The notes under the pieces were generated by a model. That model did not search any database. It was given only the letters and a program-made list of their open reading frames with translations, and was not told the origin of the DNA. Source: Chamaecyparis obtusa (taxonomy: Eukaryota; Streptophyta; Pinopsida; Cupressales; Cupressaceae). Taken from it: a DNA stretch of 64,000 nucleotides. Position 1 is the first letter of the stretch. Each line of letters begins with the position of its first letter. The DNA lies in NCBI GenBank assembly GCA_027943335.1, contig BSBK01007856.1, forward strand, positions 186,001 through 250,000, read 5' to 3'. Both the position numbers and the translations under genes were made by a program. Of this stretch, positions 11,367-21,732 are shown in pieces.

Positions 11367-12237
11367 TTATCATGAGGTAAAGGAACTAAATCCCAAGTAA
11401 TATTAAAAATTAAAGTGTCATATTCCTCTTGCATAACATTTTGCCAATGAGATTTATTTTTAGCTTGAGAAAAGGTTTGATGATCATTAGAGTTCATAAG
11501 AGAAGACAATAAAGCATAACTACAATAATTAATTCTCCTAGGTTTAAGACCACCCATTCTAGCAATATAATCATCACCTTCATTGAGTAAATATTTAAAC
11601 CATTTAGGATTTCTCTTGGAAGTAACATAAATATCACTATGAGGAGTATTATTAACATCATGAGCAACATTATCACTATGAGGAGTAGATATATTAGTAC
11701 CATCATCATCATCGTTACTATTACTAGTAGGAATAGAAATAGATGCATTAGGAGTAGGGTTTAGAATAGGAGGTTGGTCCTCCACAATCTCAATAGTACC
11801 TCCTTTAAATTCATCATCTTTGACCTTGGACCAATCATGGACTTCATTTTCTGCAATACAAACAGCTCTTGCAATATGCACCTTGTTAGTAGTAGGATCA
11901 TAAACTCTATAACCTTTAGTAAATTCATCATACCCAACAAAAATAAATGGAGAAGATTTAGAATCAAGTTTTTGCCTTTTTTGTTTGGGTGTGTGAACAT
12001 AAGAAATAGATCCAAAAATTCTCAAATGTTGTAAATTTGGTTTTCTACCGGACCACGCTTCCTCGGGATTTATATCTTGCAAGGCTTTAGTAGAAGTTCT
12101 ATTAAGAATATAAGTGGCACAAGCCATTTCTTCAACCCATAACTTGTAATGGATATTTTTTGCATGTAACATACATCTAGTCATTTCCATAATAGTTTTA
12201 TGCTTCCTTTCCACCACACCATTTTGTTGTGGTGTAT
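11367..12237 (-). pseudogene. Copia-2 integrase C-terminal part and linker
   Basis: Integrase end: 'YTPQQNGVVERKHKTIMEM' keeps the catalytic Glu. It is followed by 'WVEEMACATYILNRTSTKAL' and 'KPNLQHLRIFGSISYVHTPK', typical of the Copia integrase C-terminus. A Ser/Asn/Asp-rich linker (near 11640-11760) precedes 'NPKWFKYLLNEGDDYIARMG' and 'MQEEYDTLIFNITWDLVPLP', the usual entry to the reverse transcriptase. The frame is cut at 11366 by the plus-strand LTR; the few apparent codons beyond it (ITKRWGG) belong to that LTR. Confidence 0.88.
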
Positions 12238-12249
12238 AAGGAATGATAA

Positions 12250-12501
12250 TTAAAAACATCAGATTTCCACAATCCATTATGATGCAATTAGTTTCTGGAT
12301 TCGATTGTGTAAGTTTTTTTAGCATTGACATTTCGGATCACACTCTGTGATCCATCATCAGGAATAGAGAGTGAAGAATGAAAAATAAAGAGAGTTTTAT
12401 TTTTCATTCTTCACTCTCTATTCCTAATGATGGATCACGGAGTGTGATCCGAAATGTCGATGCTAAAAAAACTTACACAATCGAATCCAGAAACTAATTG
12501 C
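12250..12501. mobile_element. Foldback (MITE-like) element in Copia-2 integrase
   Basis: 12284-12501 is a near-perfect palindrome: arms of about 106 bp with three mismatches around a 6-bp centre (GAGAGT). The arms start GCAATTAGTTTCTGG and end with its complement. The 12-bp string AAGGAATGATAA occurs on both sides (12238-12249 and 12502-12513), and removing 12250-12513 restores the integrase codons L-I-I-P-Y-T. A 34-bp filler (12250-12283) lies between the left duplication and the left arm. Long arms with a 9-12-bp duplication suggest a Mutator-like non-autonomous element, but no transposase is present to confirm this. Confidence 0.85.
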
Positions 12502-12513
12502 AAGGAATGATAA

Positions 12514-13419
12514 GCTAATGTTTTATACTAAAAGATCTCAAATAAGAACGAAAAGCATTGTTAACAAATTCAGTACCATTATCTGTTCTAAGAATTTGAA
12601 GCTTAGAACCTGATTGCCTTTCCAAAAACATATGAAATTCAGAAAATGTATTAAGAACTTGATCTTTACTATGCAAGAAATATTTATGCAAATTCTTCTA
12701 GTAAAGTCATCAACAAAGGTCAGAGCATACTTTGAACCTTGAATAGAATTGTTCTCCATTGGACCCAAAAGGTCATTATGAATCAAATGTAACTTATGAG
12801 ATGCCCTCCATGGAGTACCATGAGGAAAGGACTCCTTTTCATTTTGCCACTCATGCACCCTGTGCATGTAATTTTAGATCTAACAATATGTGGTAATCCT
12901 TCAACCATGTTAGATTTTAGCAATCTAGAAATATAATCAGAATTCAAATGGTCGAGCCTTTCGTGTCATACATTGAAATCAATATTAACTTTCAAAGAGT
13001 ACCTTGATGAGGCAAACTCATAAAACTTAAACAAATTATCATGATCCAACTTAGCATTAGCAACAATATGATCAGTGTTAGGATCAATAATATAACACGT
13101 GTCCTTATGAAATTCAACTTTGTAATCTTGACACAACTGAGCAACTGAAAAGAGATTGGATTTAAACTTGAGAACATAAAGAACATTATTTAATTTTCCA
13201 TTTGGAACATTAACATCTCCAAATCCATCAACTTTTCAACTATGATTATTAGCTAACTGAATAGGAATATTTGTTTTATCAGGTTCCAAAGAATCAAACA
13301 CTTCTCTATAAGATGTAACATGGTGAGAAGCCCCACTATCAATAATCCATTCTAATGCATGAGAAGCTTTAAAACAAGTAGTAAAAGCATGACAAGATTC
13401 ATTACCTTGAGATTTGAAA
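12514..13419 (-). pseudogene. Copia-2 protease, pre-integrase and integrase N-terminal part
   Basis: The protease region near 13260-13380 reads like Copia-3 (EWIIDSGASHHVTS). Next come the 'DVNVPNGKLNNVLYVLKFKS' type strand and the GAG-pre-integrase zinc region near 12830-13000. The integrase start is in 12538-12867: 'HLIHNDLLGPMENNSIQGSK' and 'YALTFVDDFTR', with the first catalytic Asp in HNDLLGP. Several frame changes, for example near 12700, break the frame. It continues across the foldback element into 12237. Confidence 0.82.
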
Positions 13420-13436
13420 TAATTTTGATTATTATT

Positions 13437-15262
13437 TTTTATTAAGGTAAAAATAGGTTTTGAATGGGCCCTAAAACCATTTACAAATAGTTTTTGAAGG
13501 GAACTATAACCCAGAGACTAAAAATAGGAAGCATTATCTCAAACCAAAGTGAAACAACTAGGGAAAAGGATAAACCATACAGCACCCCCCAGCACACAAT
13601 GCCAGTAAAATTACCAGCAGGACACACCCAACAAAACAACTGCAGCCAGAAGGAAAATAGTCAAGAAGTCTCAAGCTACTAAGACCAAAAGTGTAAAGCC
13701 AATGCCTTACAACCTCACCTAATATCTAGGGTTTTCAGGCTCCCTAAACTATATATATGGGTTTTGTTGGATCCCATAACCAAATTTATTGAAACAGCAA
13801 CTTAAGTAATTGAGCAAGTAGAGTTTAACCATCAGGGTTTTGAAAGGCTCCCCCAACCTTAAGCAATGGATTGTTTATGAGGAAAAATCCCCAAACATCC
13901 AAATCACAACCCACAAGAAAACAACAGCTAAAAAATTTGGGCTCTTTAAGCTTCAGTTGTGCCAAACCACCAAGGTTTTGAGAGGTTCCCCCAACCTTGA
14001 ACAAAGAACTGGGAATGAGGAAAACTCCCCAAACCACCAAATCCCAACCAAGAAGAAAACAATAGCTTAAATTATTAGGCATGTTAGGCTTCAACTGCAT
14101 CATTACATTAGGGTTTTGGAAGGCTCCCCCAACCTTAAACAAAGACAAGGGAATGAGAAAGATCCCCCAAACCCCCAAAAAGCTACCTGCCAGAAAAAAG
14201 ATAAGGCCATTAATGGTCTTTGGCAAAGACAGAACCCTCTAGTAGTAGCCAGGCACACCAACAGTACACCATCCAACATTAGCTACACAATAGATTTTAG
14301 GATTATGAATGGCACTCACAATCATTAACAAAGATATAGGCATGAGGATGACTCCCCAAATCACCAAAACACCATTAGCCAGAGGAAAGATAAGACCATC
14401 AAGGATTACTGGCAACAATAGGACTCTCCCACAAGGTTCAAGCACAAAAGGGTTTTGAATGGCTCCCCCAACCAAACACAACAAGTTAGGAATGAGGAAA
14501 ACTCTCCACTCCACTTGATCACGACCTGCCAAGAAAAATATAATACCATCATAGATCACTGGCAGAAATGAAACCCTCCAACTATGGCTGGTCTCACCAA
14601 CAAGACTCCACCCTACCTCTTCCATCCAGCTGCTAGCCACTTCAATAGGTAGAGCCTCCACCTCAGAAGGAACTTCCACCTCTAAAGAAAGTGGGAAAGA
14701 GGAGAAAAGAGGGAGAATAACCTTGACCTCAAACGGTGCTTCCACGTCAATAGGAAGCAAAGAGGAGGAGAAATGAGAGTAAGAAACCATAGATAGCCAA
14801 AGAGCTCTCATGTGCAATCCCACCTCGATAGAGATCCAACAAGAGACCGCATTAAATGAAACATCACCACTCTCCCACCCGAAAGATAAGAACTGTGAAA
14901 CCTAGGGAGGGTGATGATCCAAGAAATAGGCCAGCACAACTGAGTCCTAAGAGATGACCCAAAGCTGCCACTCACCATCATAGACTGATTGAGAAAACCA
15001 TGGGAGTTGTCTCTCCAAAATAAGGGGGGAAAGAACCCCCCCAAACCATTTCTATCACTGAGAGCCCAAGCTCATAACTCAGAGGTCGCAATAGCAGAGA
15101 GAAGATGGCCCTGGGCGCAAAACCAATGGCCCCCCACCACGACATCCCCCGAACCTCCACCTAGGTCACCGTCCACGTCCTCTAAATCACCCTCTTCATC
15201 ATTTGCACTAGGGATGCCCTCTCGGCATCCTCCCGCTCTCTCTCGGCATTTCAAAAATTGAT
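13437..15262 (-). mobile_element. LINE-tailed non-autonomous element (1.8 kb)
   Basis: Inserted between the Copia-2 CCHC (near 15330) and protease (near 13370), which are only about 80 bp apart in Copia-3. The flanks 13420-13436 and 15263-15279 match at 15 of 17 positions, as expected for a LINE-type TSD. On the minus strand its 3' end reads GGTTTTAGGGCCCATTCAAA followed by ACCTATTTTTACC and an A-rich tail. This is almost the same as the 3' end of the 8.2-kb LINE (23950-23989), yet the rest is unrelated to that LINE's ORFs. It therefore looks like a passenger that uses the LINE's 3' recognition tail. Inside there are internal tandem repeats and no RT. Confidence 0.7.
13832..14580 (-). repeat. 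Tandem repeat array, about five units of 135-185 bp
   Basis: Each unit contains, on the plus strand, AGGGTTTTG...GGCTCCCCCAACCTTAA followed by GGGAATGAGGAAAACTCCCC and a CCAAATC...AAGAAAA stretch. Unit starts are near 13838, 13976, 14110, 14297 and 14449. On the minus strand parts stay open and give a repeated peptide of the form VWGVFLIPSSLFKVGG. A coding role is unlikely because the repeat phase is not kept. Confidence 0.8.
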
Positions 15263-15279
15263 TAATTTCGATTATTGTT

Positions 15280-15770
15280 ATTCATAGGCTTCTTATCATT
15301 TTGCTTTTTAAAACAAACATTAGTTAGGTGACCATCTTTTCCACAATAAGTACAATGTGGTTTCTTATTAGGAGTATTTTGTTGATTATTATTATTGTGA
15401 TTTTTATATGAGGGCCTAGAATTAAATCTATTATTATGATTATTATTATCATTGCGAGGATTATTATTGTTATGACGATTATAATTATTATTACAAGAAT
15501 ATGATTATTATTAGAAGTATTATGATTATGAGATCTATTATTTTGATTGTGATGCTTAGACACAAAAGCATGTTCAAAAGATCTAAGAGTACCAAATTGC
15601 AATAACTTAGCTTCCTTTTGACGTAAAAGATTTTGAAATATACCATAAGTTAATTGAGGAGCTAAACTAGGAATAGCAAGTTGCGAATGAATGTTAGTAA
15701 TAAATTGTTGAAATTCTTTAGGAAGACACTTCTTTAGAATAATAGTAATTAATCTAATATAAGTTAAAGT
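15280..15770 (-). pseudogene. Copia-2 gag C-terminal half with CCHC
   Basis: Open from 15779 to 15324. 'IILKKCLPKEFQQFITNIHS' and 'AIPSLAPQLTYGIFQNLLRQ' match Copia-3 gag at 28150-28280. An Asn/His-rich tract follows, then the zinc knuckle near 15290-15350 (HCTYCGKDGHLTNVCFK type). The upstream part of the gene lies across the LINE insertion at 24010-24041 (DEFLLKFDAIKT) and then across Copia-3. Confidence 0.85.
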
Positions 15771-15790
15771 AACATTCACACCACTTAATT
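15771..15790. repeat. LINE target-site duplication, left copy
   Basis: AACATTCACACCACTTAATT, identical to 23990-24009. Its 20-bp length and the A-rich tail next to the right copy are typical of target-primed reverse transcription. Confidence 0.95.
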
Positions 15791-15815
15791 AAAATTTCCT
15801 CTTGCTTTAAAAACC

Positions 15816-17564
15816 ATGAGTGGGGGAAGTGAAGTGGGAGGAAGCAAATTTTTGAACAGGTCATTGAGCAGGAAACCTACAAAGAAGGGATAGGATGATC
15901 AGTCTGCGGGCCTAGACTAGGGCATGGACAAGGACAATGGAAAGGGGGATGTGACAAATGATGGGGACCCACGGGCCCTACAACTGGATCTAGGTGAAAA
16001 AGAGGGTAATGCTCCAAATCAAAGTGCATCTGGAGGCACCCTAGGTCCTTCGGGATGATGGACCAATCTGTTTGGAGTCAAACCATTGGGTAAATCCTCT
16101 TTCCCTAAGATTAAAAATATACCAAATAAAGAGAAGGGGACTTTTTCCTTAGAAGTGCCTTTTGAGCTTATTGATCATAATATTCTAAGTATGGCTACAA
16201 CTCTTGTTGGCAAGTTCATAGGTCCTAGGACAAACATAGATTTGGTTAGAATCTTTGCTAAAAATAAGTGGGATCTAAAAGGGTAGGTAGAGGTTATGGC
16301 TATGGCCAAAGGGTTTATGTCTGTTGAGTTTTCCTACCCTGAGGACTATTCAAAGATTCTTTGTGCGGGAAACTGGTCGATGGGGAAATCCACTCTCATT
16401 CTTTAGAAATGGACCTCTAACCTAGATCTCAACAATGACTTCTTGACCCAGGCCCCAATCTGGATAAGGCTTCTGGAACTTCCCCTGGAATACTAGCACG
16501 AAGATGTTTTTGATGGCATTGCTAGTTCTTTTAGGGAGTTTCTATCTATTGATCTAGTTACAACAGCCAAGAAAAGACTTACCTACACCAGAATCTGTGT
16601 AGGGGTGGTCGAAGGTCAGGATATGCTAGAAGTGATTGAGTTCCAATCAAGATTGGGGAGGCATGTGCAGTAGATAGACTATGAAAATGTGCCTTTTGTC
16701 TACTTCCATTGCAAAAAGGTAGGACACAAGGCCAAAATGTGCCCTATTTTCATAGAGAAGGAAAAAGCTCGCAAGGCCCAAATCAAACAAGGGAAAAGAA
16801 AGGAGAACCAGAATCAGCAAAAAGGATTGAATCAAGTTGAAGGAACCAGGTGGGTGTGCAAGGAGAAAGCTCCCAATGGAAATAACCCTGAGGGTGAACC
16901 TCTAGGGGAGATACCCAATGACAAAATGGGGAACCCTCCTGATCACCAGGGTTTGGAAGGAAAGAAAATCAATGAGGATAAGGAGTAGCAAAATGTCCAG
17001 GTGGAAAGAGGAAATAGAGAAAAGGAAGATGATGAAGCTAGCCCTATTATCCAAGATATTGTTGTTGGGGAGGGGGACAAAGGAGGTAGGATCCTCCCTG
17101 AGGATGGGGAGATTATAGTGGAGGAAATCAAAGAGGACTCCTTTATTCCAACCACCCAGGAGATAGGAGGAACTATGGAGGTGCAAGGCCCTTCTTTTAC
17201 TTAGGAATCAAACTTAAGTAGAAGCATGTGGGTGTCTCCAAGGAAAATCAATAGAATCCTTGAGATGGTATCGGCCTCTACTCCAAGACAAATTTCTAGA
17301 ATGGAGGCTCTTTTTGATAGCTGCAAAGATGACAATGCAGGACCTTGGATTGCTGTTAAGGATAAGAAAAAGAAAAATAGCAGGGACCCATCACCAGTTT
17401 CTCCTGCTGCTACAAGGAGAAAAGCTAAAGCTGACATAGGAAGTAAATCTAGTACACCAGGTAGGTGGAGCAAGAATCAAATCAGAAAGGAAGAAACAAG
17501 AAGAAACATAGCAGATGGAACCCAGAAAACCATCCAGGAAACATATCCCCAAAAGAAATTATGA
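15816..17564 (+). pseudogene. LINE ORF1, RNA-binding protein with CCHC knuckle
   Basis: Starts at the ATG at 15816 (MSGGSEVGGSKFLNRS). The DUF4283-like region at about 16090-16480 reads 'FELIDHNILSMATTLVGKF', 'FMSVEFSYPEDYSKILCAGN' and 'APIWIRLLELPLEY'. It is followed by 'IDYENVPFVYFHCKKVGH' and 'KAKMCPI' (near 16680-16745), where the first Cys of the CCHC is Tyr. A long Lys/Glu-rich tail ends at the TGA at 17562-17564. About ten in-frame stops are present. In this family ORF1 coats the LINE RNA. Its stop overlaps the ORF2 start (ATGA at 17561-17564). Confidence 0.85.
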
Positions 17565-20500
17565 AGATCATATCTTGGAACATTTGTGGACTCAATGGAA
17601 TCCAAAAATAGTAAATTGTTAGGAATATGATTAGGGATCATAGGCCAAAAAAAATTTTGATTCAGGAAAAAAAAATGAGGAAGGAGAAGATCGAAAGCAT
17701 TTTTTTCAATAAAGGGATGAAAACTGTGGCTATTGACTCTGAGGGTGCTTCGGGTGGTTCGCTAGTGATATGGAAGGACAACTTAATTGTGGATATCATT
17801 TTTTTTGAAGGCAACATTTTGCTTATCTAATTCAAAAATCTCAAGGATCAGGAGAGCTAGTTCATTATGAATATCTATGCTCCAAACACTAAGAATGGTA
17901 GAAGACACTATTGGAATAAAATTTACAATCCAATGACCAAGTTAGGAGATTCTAAGGGTATTATTATGGGACATTTCAATACCACCCTTTTGGCCACTGA
18001 GGAGTTAGGCGGGCTCCCACCGGACCTGGAAAGCAGACAACACTTTGCTGATATGATGAATGACCTGGCCCTCATGGATGTCGAGTTGGGTGGCAGAAAA
18101 TTTACTTGGTCTAACAGGACAATTTTGACATATTATATTTAGGTTAGGCTAGATAGAGCCCTTATCACTTTGGATTGGTTGAACCATTATCATTACAAAC
18201 TATCCTCTTTGGTGAGACTTGGATTGGATCACTCCCCTATTGCTCTCACCTTAGAAACTAGCAATAGAAAAAAGGCTTTCCCTTAGAGATTTGAGATGGT
18301 GTGGTCTGCTCACCCTGGTCTTTCTAAAAAAATTAGGGAATGGTGGGGTATTGATGTGGAATGCATAGCTATGTATAAGGTGGCTAAGAAACTCAAAAAC
18401 ATTAAAATGGAAATTAGAAAGTGGAACAAAAAATATTTTGGGAACATCTTTCTTTCAAAAGAAAGGATTATGGCGGATCTTGCTAAGGTGCAGGAAGAGA
18501 TTCGGAATATGGGGTATGATGAAAGTAGGCTAAATGTTGAAAAGACTATTCTGGCTGATCTTCACAACATTGTGGGTAAAGAGGAAATGTTTTGGAGGAA
18601 AAGGTCTAGATTGGTGTGGTTAAAGGAAGGGGATAAAAACTCAAGATTCTTCCACCTCTCTACTATGAAACACAGGGCTACCAATAGAATTAATGCTATT
18701 AAAAAGGGAGATGATACTATAGGGGAAGACAAAGAGATTGCTAAGGAAGAAATTAGGTATTTCTCCTCTATCTTAACCAAAGAGCTAAACTTGGGAGAGG
18801 AGGACCATGTGGAGATCCTCAAGACCATACCAAGTGTGATTACTGCTTGCCAGAATAGGTCTCTGGTGGCTATTCCAGAAATTGATGAAATCAAGGAGGC
18901 TGTCTTCTCACTGCCTACTGGAAAAGCTCCTGGCCTAGATGGTTTCCCTACTTTTTTCTTCCAGATGTATTGGGAAATTATAAAAGAAGACCTTGTCAAA
19001 GTGGTTCAGGAATTTTTTGGTGCTAAGTGCTTGCTTAAAGAGATCAATGCTACTTTTTTGGTCCTGATACCCAAAGTCACAGGTGCGGATTCTTTTGAAT
19101 TTTTCAGGCCGATTAGTCTTTGCAACTCCTTTTACAAGATTTTTTCAAAAGTTTTAACTAATACAATTATCAAAATTCATTCGGAGATTATTGCACCTCA
19201 ACAAACGGGTTTTTTCCCTGGTTGACAAATTCTTGATTCTATCATTGTCATGCATGAGGTTATTCATTCCCTTGAATAAGTAAAAAAGGATGGATTCCTT
19301 CTCAAACTTGATTTTTCTAAGGCCTATGATAGGGTGGACTGGATGTTCCTGGATAAAGTTCTTGAAGCTTTTGGTTTCAATGATAAAATTAGAAAGATTA
19401 TATCTCAACTAATCTCCACCTCCACTTTTGCGGTGATGGTTAATGGTTCTCCCTCTGATTTCTTTAAATCTTCTAGGGGGCTAAGGCAAGGAGACCCCCT
19501 CTCTGATCCTCTTCATCATTCTGGCTGAATGCCTGGGAAGACTTATTCATGACAAAAGAAGCAAAGGAGGAATTACTAGGTTAAAACCCTCTTCTGGGCC
19601 CTTGATTTTCTCTCATTAGCAATTTGTGGATGATACTATTTTAGGGGGAGAGGCTTCAGTGAAAGAAGCCAGAAATGTTAAGACTATTCTCAATACTTAT
19701 TCCAATGCCATGAGCCAACTCATCAACTGGAGCAAGAGCTTAGTCTTCTTTGTTAACACCCCTGAGGGCAGACAGAGGAAAATCATTGGTATTTTGGGTT
19801 ATGGTATTGGTTCTTTCCCCTCTACGTATTTGGGGCTTCCTATGGGGTCCAAACCTACTGACCTCTTTTGGAGCAATCTCATTGACAAGTTCAATAGAAA
19901 ATTGGCTGGCTGGAAAGGCATTACCCTGAGTCAGGATGGAAAAGTTCTACTGATTAAATCTACTTTGCAGAATTTTCCTACTTATGCTTTAAGCCTTTTT
20001 TCTATACCTTCCAAAGTGGCTGATTCTTTGGAGTCCACTCAGAGTAAGTTTATGTAGGCTGGTCTTGAAGGTAATAAGAAGTATCTTCTAGTGGCTTAGG
20101 AGAATATATGTACTCCCAAAAACTAGGGGGGTCTGGGGATTAGCAATCTGAAGCAGTTCAATAGGGCCCTGCAAGCTAAATAGATATGGAGGATCTTCAA
20201 CTCCAAGGGGGAATGGAGGGATATTTTGAAGGATAAATATGCCACCAATATAAACTTCAAGTAGTTCATCAGTAGAGACAATGACCCAAGGGGTTCCAAC
20301 ATCTGGAATGGCATTCTGAAGACTAAAGGCATAGCCACTGAGAAGGTGAAATGGAAACTTGGTAATGGGGAAGATATAAATTTTTGGCATGATGACTAGC
20401 TAAGACAAGGGCCCCTATGGAACATAGAGCCATACAATAGATGGGTGATCATATGTATGGAAAGATTTGGTTGTAGAGTGCGAGACTACAGGGTCAATGA

Positions 20501-21694
20501 TGAATGGGTGAACCTAACCGAGATATCCCAGGAGCTTAAGCCACTGATGGACATGATAAGGCATATCCCTCTATCCCTCAACAAGGATGCTATTATTTGG
20601 AGGTGATAAAGGATAGAAACTATACTATGGCCTCGAGCTACGAAACCATGCAAAACATTGAAAATATCCCTGTTTGGGCCAAAGCCTAGTATCCTAGCCT
20701 TATTCCCAAAATCAACATTTTTTCCTAGATAATGCTTCAAAACTATATCTTGGCGGTGGACAACCTTACCAAGAGGGGTCATCTCATGCCTAATAGATGC
20801 ATTCTTTACAAAAAACATAGTGAAAGTGTGGACCACATCTTCATTCACTACCATTTCACTAGAGACATATGGTCTTATTTCCTATCCTTCTTCAAGTTGA
20901 CTTGGGTTTTTCCCAATAACACGATGGATCTCTTTGAACAGTGGTAGTGTGGGGTGATTGGGGATGTGAACAAGGGCTTGTGGGAGTGGACTTTACCTCA
21001 TTTCTATTGGGGGGTGTGGAAGGAGCGGAATAACTGAATTTTTAGGGAGAAAGAAACTAATGCTAAAGTTGTCTTCCACAAAAGTCTTAATGCCTTGTTA
21101 GAGAACTATACTATCATTAAAGGTTGTAACCCTCTTCTTACCCCAAAGGAAATTGATAGTAATAGGAGGGAGGATTGCAAATGGACTCTCCCACCTGAGG
21201 TCTGGTGTAAAGCTAACTTTGATGGGGCTACTAAAGGCAACCCTGGAAAGGCTGGGGTGGGAGGCATCATCAGAAATGACCATGGAAAAGGAATTGCTGC
21301 TATTTCAGCTCCCCTGGGGGTGTAAACTAATCACTATGTAGAGGCGATTATGGCCCATCAAACCATCAAACTTTCTTGAGATATAGGAGTTAGAAAACTG
21401 TGGCTGGAAGGGGATTCAAAGAATATAATAGATTGTCTTAATGAGAAGAATGATCCTACATGGATGATTGTGAATATCACTGATGAGTGCATTCAGATTC
21501 TTAAGACCTTTGACAGTGTCTACGTGGCCCATCAGTATAGGGAAGAAAATCAAGTGGCTGACAGGTTGGCCAACTAGGTAGTTAGGAATGATGAGATGAA
21601 AAGATGGATGGACGGACATAATATTCCATTTGAAATCTTAGATTTAATTGAAAGGGAGAGGATCTCGGGTAGATTGGGAAACATTAAATGTTAA
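17561..21694 (+). pseudogene. LINE ORF2: endonuclease, reverse transcriptase, RNase H
   Basis: ATG at 17561 (MKIISWNICGLNG). The APE-type endonuclease runs to about 18290. It has 'IYAPNTKNGRRHYWNKIY' and 'GLDHSPIAL', but the usual GDFN is GHFN, so one catalytic Asp is changed. RT: 'FRPISLCNSFYKIFSKVL' (19108), 'LLKLDFSKAYDRVDWMF' (19300), 'LRQGDPLS' (19480) and the active site FVDD (19624-19635). The zf-RVT region is near 20730-20900. RNase H at 21180-21570 keeps all four acidic residues: NFDGATKGNPG, VEAIMAH, LEGDSKN, NQVADRLAN. Frames shift near 19500 and back near 20605. It ends at the TAA at 21692-21694. In-frame stops include tag for W in 'NWGGLGI' (20128). Confidence 0.92.
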
Positions 21695-21732
21695 TAATGA
21701 AAGTTTATGTTCTGTGGAAAATGTGTTGAGAT

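Noticed and set aside
11494..12015. Very Leu/Ile/Met-rich open frames on the minus strand that look like membrane proteins
   Set aside because: They are out-of-frame readings of the Copia-2 integrase and its linker.
13832..14580. CRISPR-like regular repeats
   Set aside because: Units are long, diverged and without conserved short repeats and unique spacers; the context is a plant retroelement.
18562..18999. 145-codon open frame on the minus strand
   Set aside because: Antisense to the LINE reverse transcriptase, which has clear conserved motifs on the plus strand.
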